DNA of 64,000 nucleotides from Spiroplasma poulsonii. Lineage in GTDB: Bacteria > Bacillota_I > Bacilli_A > Mycoplasmatales > Mycoplasmataceae. The notes beneath the pieces are model-generated. The model did no database searches, was not told where the DNA came from, and was given only the letters and a program-made list of their open reading frames with translations. Location of the stretch: positions 1,466,451-1,530,450 of the forward strand of contig NZ_CM020866.1 of assembly GCF_009866525.1 (NCBI RefSeq). Direction: 5' to 3'. Position numbers and translations under genes: made by a program. Shown here in pieces: positions 39,503 to 51,718 of this stretch. The first letter of the stretch is position 1. Every line of letters begins with the position of its first letter.

Positions 39503-40646
39503 TGGACAACAATAATGTGGAGTAAGGATTATAATTAAATTAATAAATGGAGGTGTAATTATGGCAAAGAATCATTATATCGATGAATTTAAACAACAAA
39601 TTGTTAGTCTTTATAAAACAGGTAAAACAGCAAAACAATTGTCCAGTGACTATCAGGTCGGTAAATCAACAGTTTGAAAATGAATTCATGAATTCAATAA
39701 TTCTGGTTCATTTAAAGCAAAAGATAATCGAAGCCCAGAAGAAAATGAACTAATTCATCTAAGAAAAGAAATTAAACAATTACGAATGGAAAATGATATT
39801 TTAAAGCAAGCCACACTGATAATAGGCAAAAAATAGTAATTATTAAAAACAACAAAGAAAAATATGCAATTACTAATTTATGCAAAACACTAAAAGTTCC
39901 TAGATCAACGTTTTATTATCAATTGAAATCAAATAATCCTAAATCAAACCATACTATTGATAATGCTGTTATCAGTATTTTCTTAAAAAGTCGTAAAAAT
40001 TATGGCACAAGAAAAATTAAAGTTATGTTAGCACAACAAAATATTTTATTATCACGAATAAAAATTAGTAAAATAATGCAAAGATATAACTTAATTTCCA
40101 ATTATACAAAACTTAAATATAAACATTAAAGTAACAAAAACGCTACATACAAATATCATAATTTGTTAAATCAAGAATTTAATAATTATAAACTACATGA
40201 AGTTGTTGTCAGTAATTTAACACAAGTTGCTATCAATAGCAAATGATATTATGTGTGCTTTCTAATTGATTTATTTAATCGTGAAGTTATTGGTTATGAT
40301 GTTAGTTTTCATAAAGATGCCAAATTAGTTGAAAATACTTTTAAAAAGCTTAGTTTTTCTTTAGATAATATTAAAATATTTCATACTGATCAAGGCAGCG
40401 AATTTAATAACAATATCATTTACAATCTTTTAGCTAAAAACAATGTTGCAAAATCTTATAGTAAACCAGGCAGTCCTTATGATAATGCTGTTTCTGAATC
40501 AACCTATAAAATTTTAAAAACAGAATTAATTAAAAACAGAAAATTTAAAAATATTGAACAATTTAAATTAGAATTATTTGACTATGTTAATTGATACAAT
40601 AATGTACGAATTCACAGCAAATTAAATTATTTAACACCAATTGAAT
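39503..40646 (+). mobile_element. IS3-type insertion sequence, copy 1 (inactive, 3' end cut)
   Basis: OrfA (39561-39836, 91 residues, HTH YKTGKTAKQLSSDYQVGKSTVWKW) and orfB joined by a -1 slip at the A6 run near 39828. OrfB has two defects absent from copy 2: a CAA-to-TAA nonsense at 40127-40129, and the first catalytic Asp changed to Asn (VVSNLTQ versus VVSDLTQ). The 3' end is cut by an IS5-type insertion at 40647. Cannot transpose by itself. Confidence 0.85.
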
Positions 40647-41472
40647 AGACTTCTTGCATTACTTGTTAAAAAATTGCAAATATTTGTAAAAAAGATACTA
40701 ATAGAAAAATATAATTTTAATTAATTATGTTTTTTATTTAAAAATTTAATATTTTTCCACAACGAAAAATTAATTTATTATTTAAATTATTTAATTTTAA
40801 ATAAATATTTTATGTTAAATATAATAATTGTAAATTATAAATTGAGGCAATTAAATTAAATCTTAAACCAAATCTTTTTCTTCGATTACGATATTTTTCT
40901 GTAATAATTTTAAATTTTTTAAGAATAGCAAAAATATTTTCAATAATAATTCTCATTTTTGAAACTAGTCTATTATATTGCTTTTGTTCTTTGTTTAAAG
41001 GGTTTTTCTTTGTTTTCTTTGTAGGTATTAGAACATTATTGTGATTTTTTTGTATTCCTTGATAACCACTATCAACTATTAATTTGGTATTTTTTAAAAT
41101 TGGGATTTTTGATTCTTTAAATAAAGCATAATCATGTTTTTTTCCGAGCGAAAAACTTGTTGCAATAATTTTTTTGGTTTCTTGTTCGATAATTACTTGT
41201 GTTTTGATCGTGTGTTTTTTCTTTTTACCAGAATAAGATTGTTTTTGTCTTTTTTTGGGCGTTGGATTGGAGTTTCGGTAGCATCAATAATAATAGTTTT
41301 ATCATTAAAATAATCATTTATTAGTGCTTTTTTACCAGCAAGTTGTTGAAAATCAGAGTTTTTAATTAAAATATCTTCAATTCACTTAATATTACGATAA
41401 CAATTAGCCTCACTAATATCAAAACTTTTACCAAGATGAAAATAAGTCTGATATTCTCGTCAATATAATAAA
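40647..41472 (-). mobile_element. IS5-type insertion sequence, copy 3 (truncated)
   Basis: Begins with the intact end AGACTTCTTGC inside the IS3-type element and is identical to the other copies up to about 41472. There it switches abruptly into a phage structural gene. The transposase N-terminus and outer end are missing, so the other end was lost by deletion or recombination, fusing phage DNA to the IS. Confidence 0.88.
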
Positions 41473-43162
41473 TACCAAATGAAATAAAGTTTAAGAATTT
41501 ACCAACTCCTCCTGGTATCGTAAAAGGATTAAATACTAATTTTTGTGTATAGTTTAAAGGCAATACTGTAATTTGGCGATTAATAAAATTATTCATATTT
41601 AAAATATCTCATATATTACATGCACCCATTTTATTATATTCAATCTGAACTTGACCAACAGTATTACCAAATTCATCTTTTCTTCTAAAATATGATGACG
41701 CTTGTGTACTAATAATATTATCAACATTACCACTATTTACTTTTACTTTATTTGGTGGTGTTATTTTTCAACTTTTAGACCAATAAAATTTAGAATCATT
41801 ATCTTCTTTATGAATATTTATACCAACAGTAGAATTAGATGCTGATGTTGTTGCAGGATCAGTTATTACAATACCTTCACTATTTTTTTGATTTCAAAAG
41901 TTGTATCTACTTTCCATATCTTTTTTTCAATCTTCATAACCCGTTATCATTGTTGGTTGTATCCCTTGAACATTATATCAACTTACTTCGGGTGATGAAT
42001 AAGTATTGATTTTATCAGGAGGAGCAGGATACATATTATACATTAATAAATCACGGGAATTCATAACTTTTTTATTAAATTGACCTTTAATAATTGGTCG
42101 ACCAATAACAGGCATATCAAAAAAGATCGGATTTCCATAAAATTTAACTGCCATTGCTCTAACCCCGGGGTCTTTTAATAAAACCTCATCTAATTCAACA
42201 ATACCTTTATTTAGTTTTTCATCATAAGTTATTTTAGGAAAACAATAACCCTCACCTGGGGCACTTGTTTGAATAAATTGCCGCACTGATAAACCACTAT
42301 TACTAATTTTGTCATTAATACTTGAAAAAGTAATTTCTTGTCATAAGAAACTGCCATCATAAGGTGAATAATAATTAATAACATTTGATGGATATAATCA
42401 TTGTCTATCTTGGGGAGCAGAATTAATATCACCACCACCAATATTTAATCCACGGTCATTAAATACAGTATAAAAATTATAATAATCATTAATATTTAAT
42501 TTATCAGCATCTTCATCTAAAATTAATAAAGTATATTGTCTTTCAGTTGATTGCTGAGTAAATACTTGCTCAAATTTGGCTTCACCAAATTGAATTGAAC
42601 TTCTATCATCAATCATATAAGCATCTCAATATTTACCAACCCTAACTTCTTTTGTATAAAAATTATCAGCTCTATTATCATTATTCATAAAATAACTTAA
42701 TTTATATTGATTTAAGTATTCTAACATTTTATTAACATCATAAATGTTTTCACCATCAATTAATTTTCAATAATAATTAATATTTTCACCTTTTAATTTT
42801 ATCGCAAAAGGTGTTTCATTATTGGTTCATATTGTTGAGTCAACTGGTTGTTTATTAAAATCATCAATTGTTAAGATATTAATTTCTTCACCTTTATATT
42901 TTTGTACTATTTTTAAACTATCTTGTCATTGTGCAATAGTACTTTCCATATTATCAAATATGCGCGAATAACTACCATAATCACTAGGCTTTGCATTATT
43001 AGGTTTTCACCCAGTTTCTGTATCAGGGATATATGAACTATAAACATTAAAAGGAAATACCATTCAATGGCGATTATCTTTTATGTTTTCTCTGATATCT
43101 ATTAAAGTATCGTGGGCTTGTCTTCTTAATTCTTCCATAACACGGGGGTTAATTCTACTCAT
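41473..43162 (-). CDS. Large phage structural protein, C-terminus cut by IS
   Basis: About 563 residues visible, starting MSRINPRVMEELRRQAHDTL with AAGGAG upstream. It is beta-rich with many Tyr/Asn/Trp, and has no membrane span until the IS junction. Near its end it reads NFINRQITVLPLNYTQKLVFNPFTIPGGVGKFL, then runs into IS sequence. It follows the portal gene in the packaging order. Candidates are a tail-knob, collar or head-fibre protein. I recognise no family motif; the long single polypeptide next to the portal would suit a short-tailed phage. Confidence 0.5.
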
Positions 43163-43165
43163 TTT

Positions 43166-44557
43166 TTAATTCTCCTTAATTTCTGTTCTACCTTGTAAGG
43201 CATTTTGATTATTACCAGTTTCATCATATTCCATTAATTTATTATTATGTTCTATTTCTTTGGCTTGCATTTTATCTTGTCATTTTTCTATTTTTTCAAA
43301 ATATTTAGTTGCTTCTAATTCATCAATATTATCATATTCAGTTATAGCTCTTATGGGTTCCATTGTGCCATTATCTAATCTAGCAGTAATTAATTCATTT
43401 TGTCGCATTTGGTCAACTAAACTAGCGCTAATAAAATCAAATCCATAAGGTCTTTCACCATTTCCATCTCATAAACCATAATATTTTAAAACTGTATCAA
43501 ACATTTTAGTATAGTATTGCTTACGATATGCTTGTAAATATGCTTGTTTTTCTAAATCTTTTGTTTTAGTTAATAATGACTGTGTTTTATTTTGGTCATT
43601 ATCTGATTTATCACCAAAAGGACTAGAAAAATGACATGCTAAGTATACTTGTTCAATAATTGCTTTTTGGTCTTCTGTATATGTTTCTAAGGTTGGTGTA
43701 CCTTGTACTACTTGTAAAGATTGGGATAATTGACCATCTACGGCTGATTGACCTGATTGAATAAAAATATCATCAAAAGCGTCTTGTAATACTTTTTTAT
43801 TGCCTTTGTTATAAGCAGTCATTAAATCATCATCTAACACCCCATATCAATGAGTACGATTTGCTCATCTTTCTTTTGATTTAATATTAAAACTATCTTC
43901 TAAATCAAATTGTAATTTATAACAATTCGCCATAGTGGGCCATAGGCTTAATGTTGTTGAAGTTGATAAAAATAATGGATTAGGTTCATTAATCATTTCT
44001 CAAAAAGGGACAATACCTAATTTATTTTTAAATTCTTGTATTAATACAGGTCTTACATTATCTTTAATTTCTGTTTTGCTTTGCCCAACAACTACTTCAT
44101 TATTTTTAGGTCAACCTTTAATAACTATTTTATCTTTGGTACAAATTAAATTTAAAATAAAACCACTATCTGATTGATGATAATTTAATCAAATATCAGC
44201 ACCTTGTTCAATTTCATTTATTTTACTTACTCGTGATGTAAAGTTAAAAGGGTTAATTCATAAATAAATATTGCCGTCATTAGTCTCTAATAAACCAAAG
44301 ATAGTTTTACCCATTAAACTTGCTGTTAATTCATTCTTATCTAATTTTTCTTTTATTTTATAAGTTTCATATCATCAATTTAATTTTTCTAAAATGTCTT
44401 TACGATGAGACTTAAATAAAATATCTTTACCATTTACTAGTCGCATTTGATGGCGAGCAATAATATTTGCTAAATTAATAGTTCAATCATAATTATAAAA
44501 TTTTAAAACACTATTAATATCATTTAAGTTTGGTAAACTAGGGAAAGTATTATTCAT
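43166..44557 (-). CDS. Phage portal protein
   Basis: 463 residues, starting MNNTFPSLPNLNDINSVLKF. Helical N-terminus; central wing region with IFGLLETNDGNIYLWINPFN and NEVVVGQSKTEI; long helices with LACHFSSPFGDKSDNDQNKTQSLLTKTKDLEKQAY like the portal stem and crown; C-terminus rich in Gln/Glu/Lys helices. The position directly after the large terminase is the normal place of a portal gene. It forms the dodecameric DNA channel. Portals are too diverse for motif proof, so the call rests on size, layout and order. Confidence 0.65.
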
Positions 44558-44828
44558 TGTTATTTTTCTCCTTTAATTTTAAGATAAGTGCATAATTAAT
44601 AATATTTACTGTTAATAAATTTGGTTCATTTGCTAAAACTTGTACACATACTTTAACTTTTTGATATTTCTTAATATATTCGTTATATAAATTTAATTTA
44701 CATATTGCGATATTATCTTTTTTTAATTCTTTACAAAGTCTTTTTTTAACTTGTCCACAAACAGACATATAAGGTCTTTTTGCATTTATTACACGCTCAT
44801 CATGTATTACATAAATATCTTTTTTCAT
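44550..44828 (-). CDS. Small phage protein between terminase and portal
   Basis: 92 residues starting MKKDIYVIHDERVINAKRPYM, Lys-rich with three Cys (SVCGQVKKRLCKELK). The ATG at 44828 has AAGGGAGTGATT upstream and overlaps the terminase stop; its own stop overlaps the portal start by 8 bp. Translation coupling indicates a real gene. No family recognised. Confidence 0.55.
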   Translation of the reverse strand: MKKDIYVIHDERVINAKRPYMSVCGQVKKRLCKELKKDNIAICKLNLYNEYIKKYQKVKVCVQVLANEPNLLTVNIINYALILKLKEKNNNE

Positions 44829-46288
44829 TAAGTTAATCACTCCCTTTGTTGTCATAATTTATAATCTGCTGAACTATTATGTTTAACCATTGGTACTAAT
44901 TCAAAGTGTAAAGCATAAAAATCACTATCAAATGTATCATCATATAAATCTAACATTCGTTCTTCTCTGGCATCTGGTTTATCTTCTCATTGAATTAATT
45001 CATATTGGGTTTTACTTACAGGACATTTTTCTCATAATCATTTTAATTGATTAGTATTAATTAACATTGTAATTGCCTCAATACGATGCTTTATTTTAAA
45101 CTTCTGCTTTTGTGCTTGTTTAAAATTCATGTATTGACCAAAAGTATAATTATATTTTTCTCTATTTAAACTTTCTAATGTTGCATAGGCACTATCATCA
45201 ACATTAATTGATATACCTTGCTGAATTAAATGAAAATATTGATTTAATTGATTGTTGTAAAATTCTAAAATATCTTTTACTTGTTCTAATGGTCCTTTAA
45301 ATTGTTGAGTAGCATTTGAGTGTGTATATTCTGCTACTTTATATGCTTTTTTATCAAATGAATTATATATTCAAAAACTCGCTGCTGTTGTATGTCCTTT
45401 GGGACTAGTAGAGTTTGCTAAATCAACACCACCTAATAATTTCGTTGGTTGAATAATATCTGTTGCTTGCATAATATCAATATATCTTGCAAAGATTGAA
45501 CCACTAGTATTACCGGGCAATCCTCAACTTCATACTCTTGCTCTTTCAATATCTAATTGTTCTAATCTTAATTGTTCATTAACTTTATCTTGTGGTAATT
45601 CATAATTAAGTCTTCAACTAGAATAATGAATAATAATCTTCATATTTCATTTTTCAATATATTTAATTTGTTCATATTTACTACGCATTATTTGTTCATC
45701 AAAAGGCATTAATTCATTACAATAACCAACAATATATCTTTTTAAACTCTCAGGATTACATGTATTAATTGTTATTTTATTTTTATAACCACGAATAGCA
45801 AACTCTAAATCACTTAAATCTTTTTGTTGAAATTGGTCACATTCTTCTCTTCAATCAATAACTAATTTATATTTATTCAAATCAGCAAAAGCTTTTAATT
45901 TTTCTTTCCGACTTGGTGAATGTAAACCTTTACAATATATTTTGCTCCCATTTGATAAAGTAAAAGTAAAATTAGATAAATTAATAGTATAAGGAATATT
46001 ATTTTCATCTAACATATTTCATATATTTTGAAATACACTATCTTTTAAATCTTTACTCCAATACATACTAGCAATGATACAAATTGGTTCTTTAATCAAT
46101 AAACTAATTTTTAATAATTCACCAAACATTTTAATATTTGAAATAGTTTTACCACTATATCGTGTTCCAATTTGATTAATTTCATTAACTAACTCATATT
46201 TCTTAGCAAAGGGATATTTATTACCAACATTACTATTTTGTAATAACCAATAAGGTGTTTCTAACAAATAAGTAAAATGATTAAGCAT
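44828..46288 (-). CDS. Phage terminase large subunit
   Basis: 486 residues. ATPase: IGTRYSGKTISN (Walker A variant of the GxRxSGKT terminase type) and YKLVIDWREECDQF (Walker B region). Nuclease, RNase H fold: GGVDLANSTSPKGHTTA (first Asp) and INVDDSAYATLESL (second acidic site), with a further Asp in YALHFE...-side helices. It packages DNA into proheads. It overlaps the small-subunit gene upstream by 8 bp and the next gene downstream by 3 bp. Confidence 0.82.
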
Positions 46289-46679
46289 TATTATCACTTT
46301 CTTTTTTAATATCTCTAATATCCGTTTGTAAATTAACAATTATTGGCTGTTGATTATTTAAGTTTAATTCTTGTTCTAACTGTTTTTCTTGCAGTGAATA
46401 TTTATAATTAAATGCTCGTTGTCAATATAATTTAGCACCATCAGGTGATTTCATCATAAAATTAATTATTTCACTTTCAATTCTATCAACTTGTTTTTCA
46501 AGCAAAGGAACTATCTTTTCGCTCGCATAAGTATCATATCTTCACTTGCGAGAAAGATTGAATTCATTGGTTAAATCATTCAAAGTATATGGTTTATTAG
46601 GTGATTTATTTTCTCAAAATTGCTCTATTTTACGATAAAAAGTCGCCAAACTTGCTGTTTTTGGATTAAATTCTTTCAT
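46281..46679 (-). CDS. Phage terminase small subunit candidate
   Basis: 132 residues. N-terminal helix-turn-helix-like segment (KPYTLNDLTNEFNLSRKWRYDTYASEK) followed by an oligomerisation-type helix (VPLLEKQVDRIESEIINFMMK) and an acidic tail. AAAAGGAG site. It is first in the packaging operon, directly before the large subunit, which is the usual place of a DNA-recognition subunit. Confidence 0.6.
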
Positions 46680-46728
46680 TTTTACTCCTTTTATATGGTT
46701 AAATATAAGTAGAGAAAAACATGTACAG

Positions 46729-46755
46729 AAGAACTTGACAGGGTTCTTTTTTTTA
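46729..46755 (+). terminator. Terminator-like hairpin upstream of the packaging operon
   Basis: AAGAAC-TTGACAGG-GTTCTT followed by T7 on +. 46680-46930 has no gene; it holds this hairpin and the start region of the transposase gene. Confidence 0.45.
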
Positions 46756-46930
46756 TTATCTATATTTTACATCAAAATAAAAAAAAGTAAATTACTTTAC
46801 TTTTTTCAGTTAAATTAATTTGCTAATAATTAACACTTAAATTATAACATAATAAATAAAAAATAATATCTTTTTTTGCATTTTTATTATTTTTGTGTTA
46901 ATGTGTAGAACTAAGGAAAGAGGGTAAAAA

Positions 46931-48274
46931 ATGATGAATGTTGATAACAATTTTTTTAATAATTTTATTAATTTATTATATATACATAGTATTGAAATTA
47001 TTCAACAAAGTTCAGAAGATTATGATGAATGAATTTTTAAAAATTACAAAATTGATAAAACTTTAAAAGAATTTAAAGATTATAAAGTAAAAGATAAAAT
47101 TGAAAGAACATTAGTAATTTTAAATGGAAAAATAACTTTTAAAAGAAGAAGATATTATAAAATTAATCCAGAAACAGGTAAAGAAGAATATATTTTTCCT
47201 TTGGATAAACTTTTAGGAATTGAAAAATGACAAAGAATAGATAATTCTGTTAAAGAAAAAATATTATCATTTATTACTGAGAACAAAAGATATAAAGATA
47301 TTTTAGATACTATGGAGCATGTAAAAATTAGTTTAATGACAGTATCTAATATTATGAAAAATGCAAAAACTGACGAAGAATATTACTTTAATAAAAGTAA
47401 TAAAAAAATAGATATTCCACACACTTTATATATTCAAATGGATGGTACTTATTTGAAAATGTTAGATTCAACAAAGCAAGGAAGAAAAAAGATAAAAAAA
47501 CATACGATAGCATGTACTGTACATACTGGGTATGATGAAGAAAAATATACTGTAAAAAGACCTGTAATCGCAAATAAATTAGGTGTTTTTGAAATGGATA
47601 ATATTCCAGATTATCTTAAAAAAGAAGCAAATTTAAAACCAGTTCTTATAAAATTATTTACTTTAATTGAAACTCATTTCAAATTGACACCTAATATTGA
47701 AATTATGATTTTAGGTGATGGTGCATTATGGATTAAAAATACTAAAAATTTTATGCGTCAATATTTTCCTAAAAATAAAATTCACTATACAATAGATAAA
47801 TTTCATCTTACAAGTAGATTTAAAAAACTATATCCATATCAAAGTAAAAACAAAGAAAATAGAGAAATATATCATAAAGCAGTTGATAATTTTTATAATG
47901 GTAAATATGAGGGATTATTACAGTGTTTAGAAGATAGTAAATCTTTTATAAGCGATGCTAAATTAATTTTTTTGAATAAAACTATTAGATTAATTAAAAA
48001 TAATAAAGAAGGAATTGAAAACCAAACACTATGGAATAATATTGGTTGTGATATTGAAGGTGATATTTCTCATTATTGAAAAGGCACTATAATTAAAAAA
48101 GCTATTTATAGTGAAAAAACTATTAGAAATAAATTAAATGCTAGTATGATGGGATTAAAAAATAAAATTAATTTATTTAATACTAATGAACAATTGTTAG
48201 AAGAAAATAAATTTAATTATTCAGTTAATAATTTTGTAAATAATAATTTACAAAAAAACTTATATTTTTATTAG
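46931..48274 (+). CDS. UPF0236/Mbov_0401-type (ISLre2-like) transposase
   Basis: 447 residues. LNGKITFKRRRYYKINPETGKEEYIFPLDKLLGIEKWQRI, then TLYIQMDGTYLKML (first Asp), IEIMILGDGALWIKN (second Asp) and KIHYTIDKFHLTSRFKK: the Mbov_0401 / ISLre2 pattern. The C-terminus contains SHYWKGTIIKKAIYS. AGAGGG precedes the ATG. Intact frame with TGA-Trp. The element's ends are not resolved. It sits between phage packaging genes and an ABC permease fragment that stops at its far side. Confidence 0.78.
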
Positions 48275-48443
48275 TTTTATCTAAGAAATTAAATAACTTT
48301 AATAAAAATGTATTTTTTTGTGGAAAAATTTAAAAAAATAGAAAAATATATTGACAATAAAATTAAAAGTAATACAATCTAAATAAGTAAGTGGTATATT
48401 ATTCCACAATTTCTAAGATATTAATTTAAGACCCCAAAATAAT

Positions 48444-49248
48444 TTATACGACCATATTATGATATGTTTTAATAAGTTCAGAATTATTAAACTTGACGGG
48501 ACTTTTTGCTAAGTCCGTTGTTTGCATTAAATATGCTGAAGACTTATCAGAAAATTTTGTTGAATTATAAATGAAGGGAATCATCGCCCCAATTACAGTT
48601 AAAAAACCAACTGTAAATAAGATTCCAATAACTCCTTTTGAATTTAATCCTAATGAGATTAAAATTCCAATTGTTGTCAAAAATAATTGTAAAATAAAAC
48701 TTGTTAAAATCATAAAATTAATTTTACTTAAAATTACTTTTCCTAGTGCCGCTCCTTTTGGACCCATTACTAATGAAATTAAAGGTGGTACTAATAAAAT
48801 TATTACTGAATATACTAAACACAAAAATTGTAGTGCTAATCATTTTTCAATAATCATTCTTGTTCGTAAAATTGGAATTGATGAAAAAATTAATAATGTT
48901 CCATCATCAATTTCATCACGCACCAATTGTACAGCTTTAAATCCAATAAACATTGATGTTAAACCAAAATACAACATATATCAAATTCATGAATAAATAC
49001 TAAATACTGATTTTGCTGTCTCACTATATTTCACCACTAGGATTATCCATCATTGTTGTCGACATTGAAATAGTAATAATTAATCCTACAACAAATGCCA
49101 ACACAAACATAACATATGTTGATGGTGATTTTAACATTTTAATTAAAGTATAACGAAACATTTTTATTGAAAAAAATGAACTAATTTTTTTATTTAGATC
49201 TGTTTTTTTCTTAATGCTTGTTGTTTTTGTTGCCTCATTATGAGTCAT
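48444..49248 (-). pseudogene. ABC transporter permease, frameshifted and 3'-truncated
   Basis: ATG at 49248 with AGGAGG upstream. The N-terminus is charged, then a first span (YVMFVLAFVVGLIITISMS). TAG at 49024 closes this frame. The alternative frame continues YSETAKSVFSIYSWIWYMLYFGL, GFKAVQLVRDEIDDGTLLIFSSIPILRTRMI and three more spans, the ABC-2 type export layout. It ends at 48444 beside the transposase element. The downstream part of the operon is gone. Confidence 0.65.
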
Positions 49249-49363
49249 ATTTTTCCTCCTATTTGTTTTTATAAATAATTTCTAATTTTAGAAATTATAG
49301 AATAATTATAATAAAAAAAGGTTTTTGTTTCTTTTTTATATTAAATTTTTCAATCTTGCTTTG

Positions 49364-50746
49364 TTATTCTTTATCAAATAATTTCATTCCCCGTTCTTTT
49401 GCTTTTTCTTTTTTAATTTTTTTAATTGATGCTTTTATATGATCACGACGAATTTGTTTTTTTAACGCAGCAATCTCTTCTTTTCGTTTCTTTTTATAAC
49501 CAGGTTTAACCTTTTTATTATTCTCTTTTGTTTTATAACGATGAATAATTTTGTTAATTTCATTATTGACTTGTTCTGAATTTTGTTTTTTTGGTTTACT
49601 AATTGCTAAATCAACATCGACTAATTCGTTCTGCTGATTTCATTTTTGATACTTGAAAGTAATTCCCTTTGCAATTAGTTGTTGAACTAGCGTTAAATTT
49701 TTTGTATCATACAAAGTATAACTATAACCAGTATAATTCGCCCGTCCGGTTCGACCACTACGATGAATATAATATTCGAGGTCAGTTGGTAAGTCGATTG
49801 AAATAACATGGCTTACGCCAACAAAATCAATTCCACGCGCAGCAATATCACTTGCAATAATATATTTATATTCTAAATTCCGAATTCGTTTTACAATTTG
49901 AGTTCGCAAACGTGGTTCTAACCCAGCATGCAATTGAGTTACCGAATAATTATGTTCTAATAATAAATCATAATATTTATTAATTTCTTCTTTTTTATTA
50001 ACAAAAATTAAACATAAATAGGGATCAAACGTATTCAAAAGTTTTAATAAAACAGTGCTTCGTTCTTGGTGCTTCGTTGGAATTAAAATATGCGTAATAT
50101 TTTGGTTTGTTGTTTGATTTGCATTTAAATCTAAGTAATGCGGATTATTTAAATATTTAATTAAAAATGGTTTTAGTTCTTCTGGAATTGTTGCTGAAAA
50201 AACAGAAACTTGAACATTAGAATTAACCTTGCTTAACAAATAATCAACATTTTCAATAAAACCTAAATTAAAAATCATATCACATTCATCAACAATAAAT
50301 GTTGTTAACTTTCCTAATTTTAAACTTTGCTGATCAAACAAATCCTTTAACCGTGTTGGTGTCACAACCATAATGTGTGGTTGACTTCGCGTTAACTGTT
50401 CTACTTGGCGGTTAATATCTTCTCCACCAACAAAACAATTAACTTGTAATGCTGGTTGAAACGTTTTAAAAAAACGAATGTTATCATAAATTTGTTTTGC
50501 TAACTCCCGCGTTGGTGTCACAATGATTGCTTGAATGCTTGGTTGGTCATAATTTAAATTATTTAAAATTGGTAAACAAAAAGCAAAAGTTTTACCCGTC
50601 CCCGTATGGGCTTTACAAATAACATTTTGATGTTTTAATAACAATGGAATAACTTTTTCTTGGACCATTGTTGGTTCTGTAAAATTTAATTGTTCTAACC
50701 CTAAATTTAAAAAGCGTTTTAAACCTAGTTTATTAAAATTACTCAT
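49364..50746 (-). CDS. DEAD-box RNA helicase
   Basis: 460 residues. Q motif FTEPTMVQEKVIP, motif I AHTGTGKTFAF, Ia PTRELA, II VDECDM (DECD variant), III SVFSATIP, IV-VI IFVNKKEE, ASDIAARGIDFVGVSHVISIDLP and YIHRSGRTGR. A ~90-residue Lys/Arg/Glu-rich C-terminus begins after a TGA-Trp. CshA-like, acting in RNA decay or ribosome assembly. The ATG at 50746 is chosen; the frame is open further upstream, through the terminator of the preceding gene. Confidence 0.9.
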
Positions 50747-50782
50747 TGTCAGCACCCTCTTAATATCAAAATTATAACATAA

Positions 50783-50812
50783 ATAAAAAATGAAATTATT
50801 GCTAATTTCATT
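50783..50812 (-). terminator. Terminator after the 50.8-kb membrane protein gene
   Basis: Stem AATGAAATTA/TAATTTCATT with a 4-nt loop and T6 on -, 11 bp after the stop. Confidence 0.75.
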
Positions 50813-50822
50813 ATTTAATCTG

Positions 50823-51551
50823 CTATTTTCCAACAGCAATATTTAATTTTTTGGCTGGAGGTTTTTTATTATATTTGGTTTTAAAAAGTTCTTTTTCTTT
50901 ATTAAAAGCAGCTTGCGCTTGATCTAATGAATTAGTTCAATATTCTTTTGTTTTCGCTAACGTGGTTGCTTGTTCTTTTCCTTTTTTAACAGCTTTCCCC
51001 ATTTTTGTTAATGCTTTTTTAGCATGAGTTTTTGTTTTTTTAAGATTTTTTCGAACATCTAAATATTCAAGTGAATAAGGGCGAGTCATTGCTTTAGTCA
51101 TTTTTGCAGTTACATAAAAACCAACAAGACTTAAAACTGGAATGGCAACTAATAAGACAACAACAATACTTCCCGTTACTGTTGCAAAATTTGTTTCAAT
51201 TTCAAGTTCATAATCTGCTGGTCACTGAATAATACCATTTACAACACTTCCTGGTTGTTTTAATCATTCCATTAAGTCTATCGCTTGACCATTAACAGTA
51301 ACATAATTAGAATACCCTCAAGTAAAAGTCCCACTTGATGCTAATCGCATTACTTCCCCAAGACCTAATTCAGTAATTAATTGATAACCATTCCCATCAA
51401 ATGATTTAATATCATTAATATTAATAGGTAGTTCTTTCCCTTCTCAATAATAACCATTATAATGAACAGCTAAAAAAGCTAATGCTAGAACTAAAATAAG
51501 TAAAACAATAGTTCAAATTAAAGCAATACTTCATTTTGCAAATGTTTTCAT
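50823..51551 (-). CDS. Two-span membrane protein, unknown
   Basis: 242 residues. Span 1 about 7-30 (WSIALIWTIVLLILVLALAFLAV). An outer domain of ~90 residues has six Trp (GYYWEGKELPININDIKSFD...). Span 2 about 122-146 (VTGSIVVVLLVAIPVLSLVGFYV). A basic cytoplasmic tail of ~95 residues is rich in Lys/Ala (KKTKTHAKKALTKMGKAVKKG). N-in, C-in hairpin topology. No family recognised; own terminator. Confidence 0.6.
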
Positions 51552-51663
51552 AATTCAACCTCTTTCCCCTTATTTAAGTTTATTATAGTCCTAATTATCT
51601 AAAATTCTTAATTTTATTTTTCTATTTTTTAATAAAACAGTAAAAATATTAATAAAAACTTTA

Positions 51664-51697
51664 AATAAAACAATAACTAGTAAAACTAGTTATTGTT
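51664..51697 (-). terminator. Terminator after the Lys/Ala-rich gene
   Basis: Perfect stem AACAATAACTAGT / ACTAGTTATTGTT with a 3-nt loop and T4ATTT on -. Confidence 0.85.
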
Positions 51698-51718
51698 CCT
51701 ATCTCTCTTTATTTTCTC

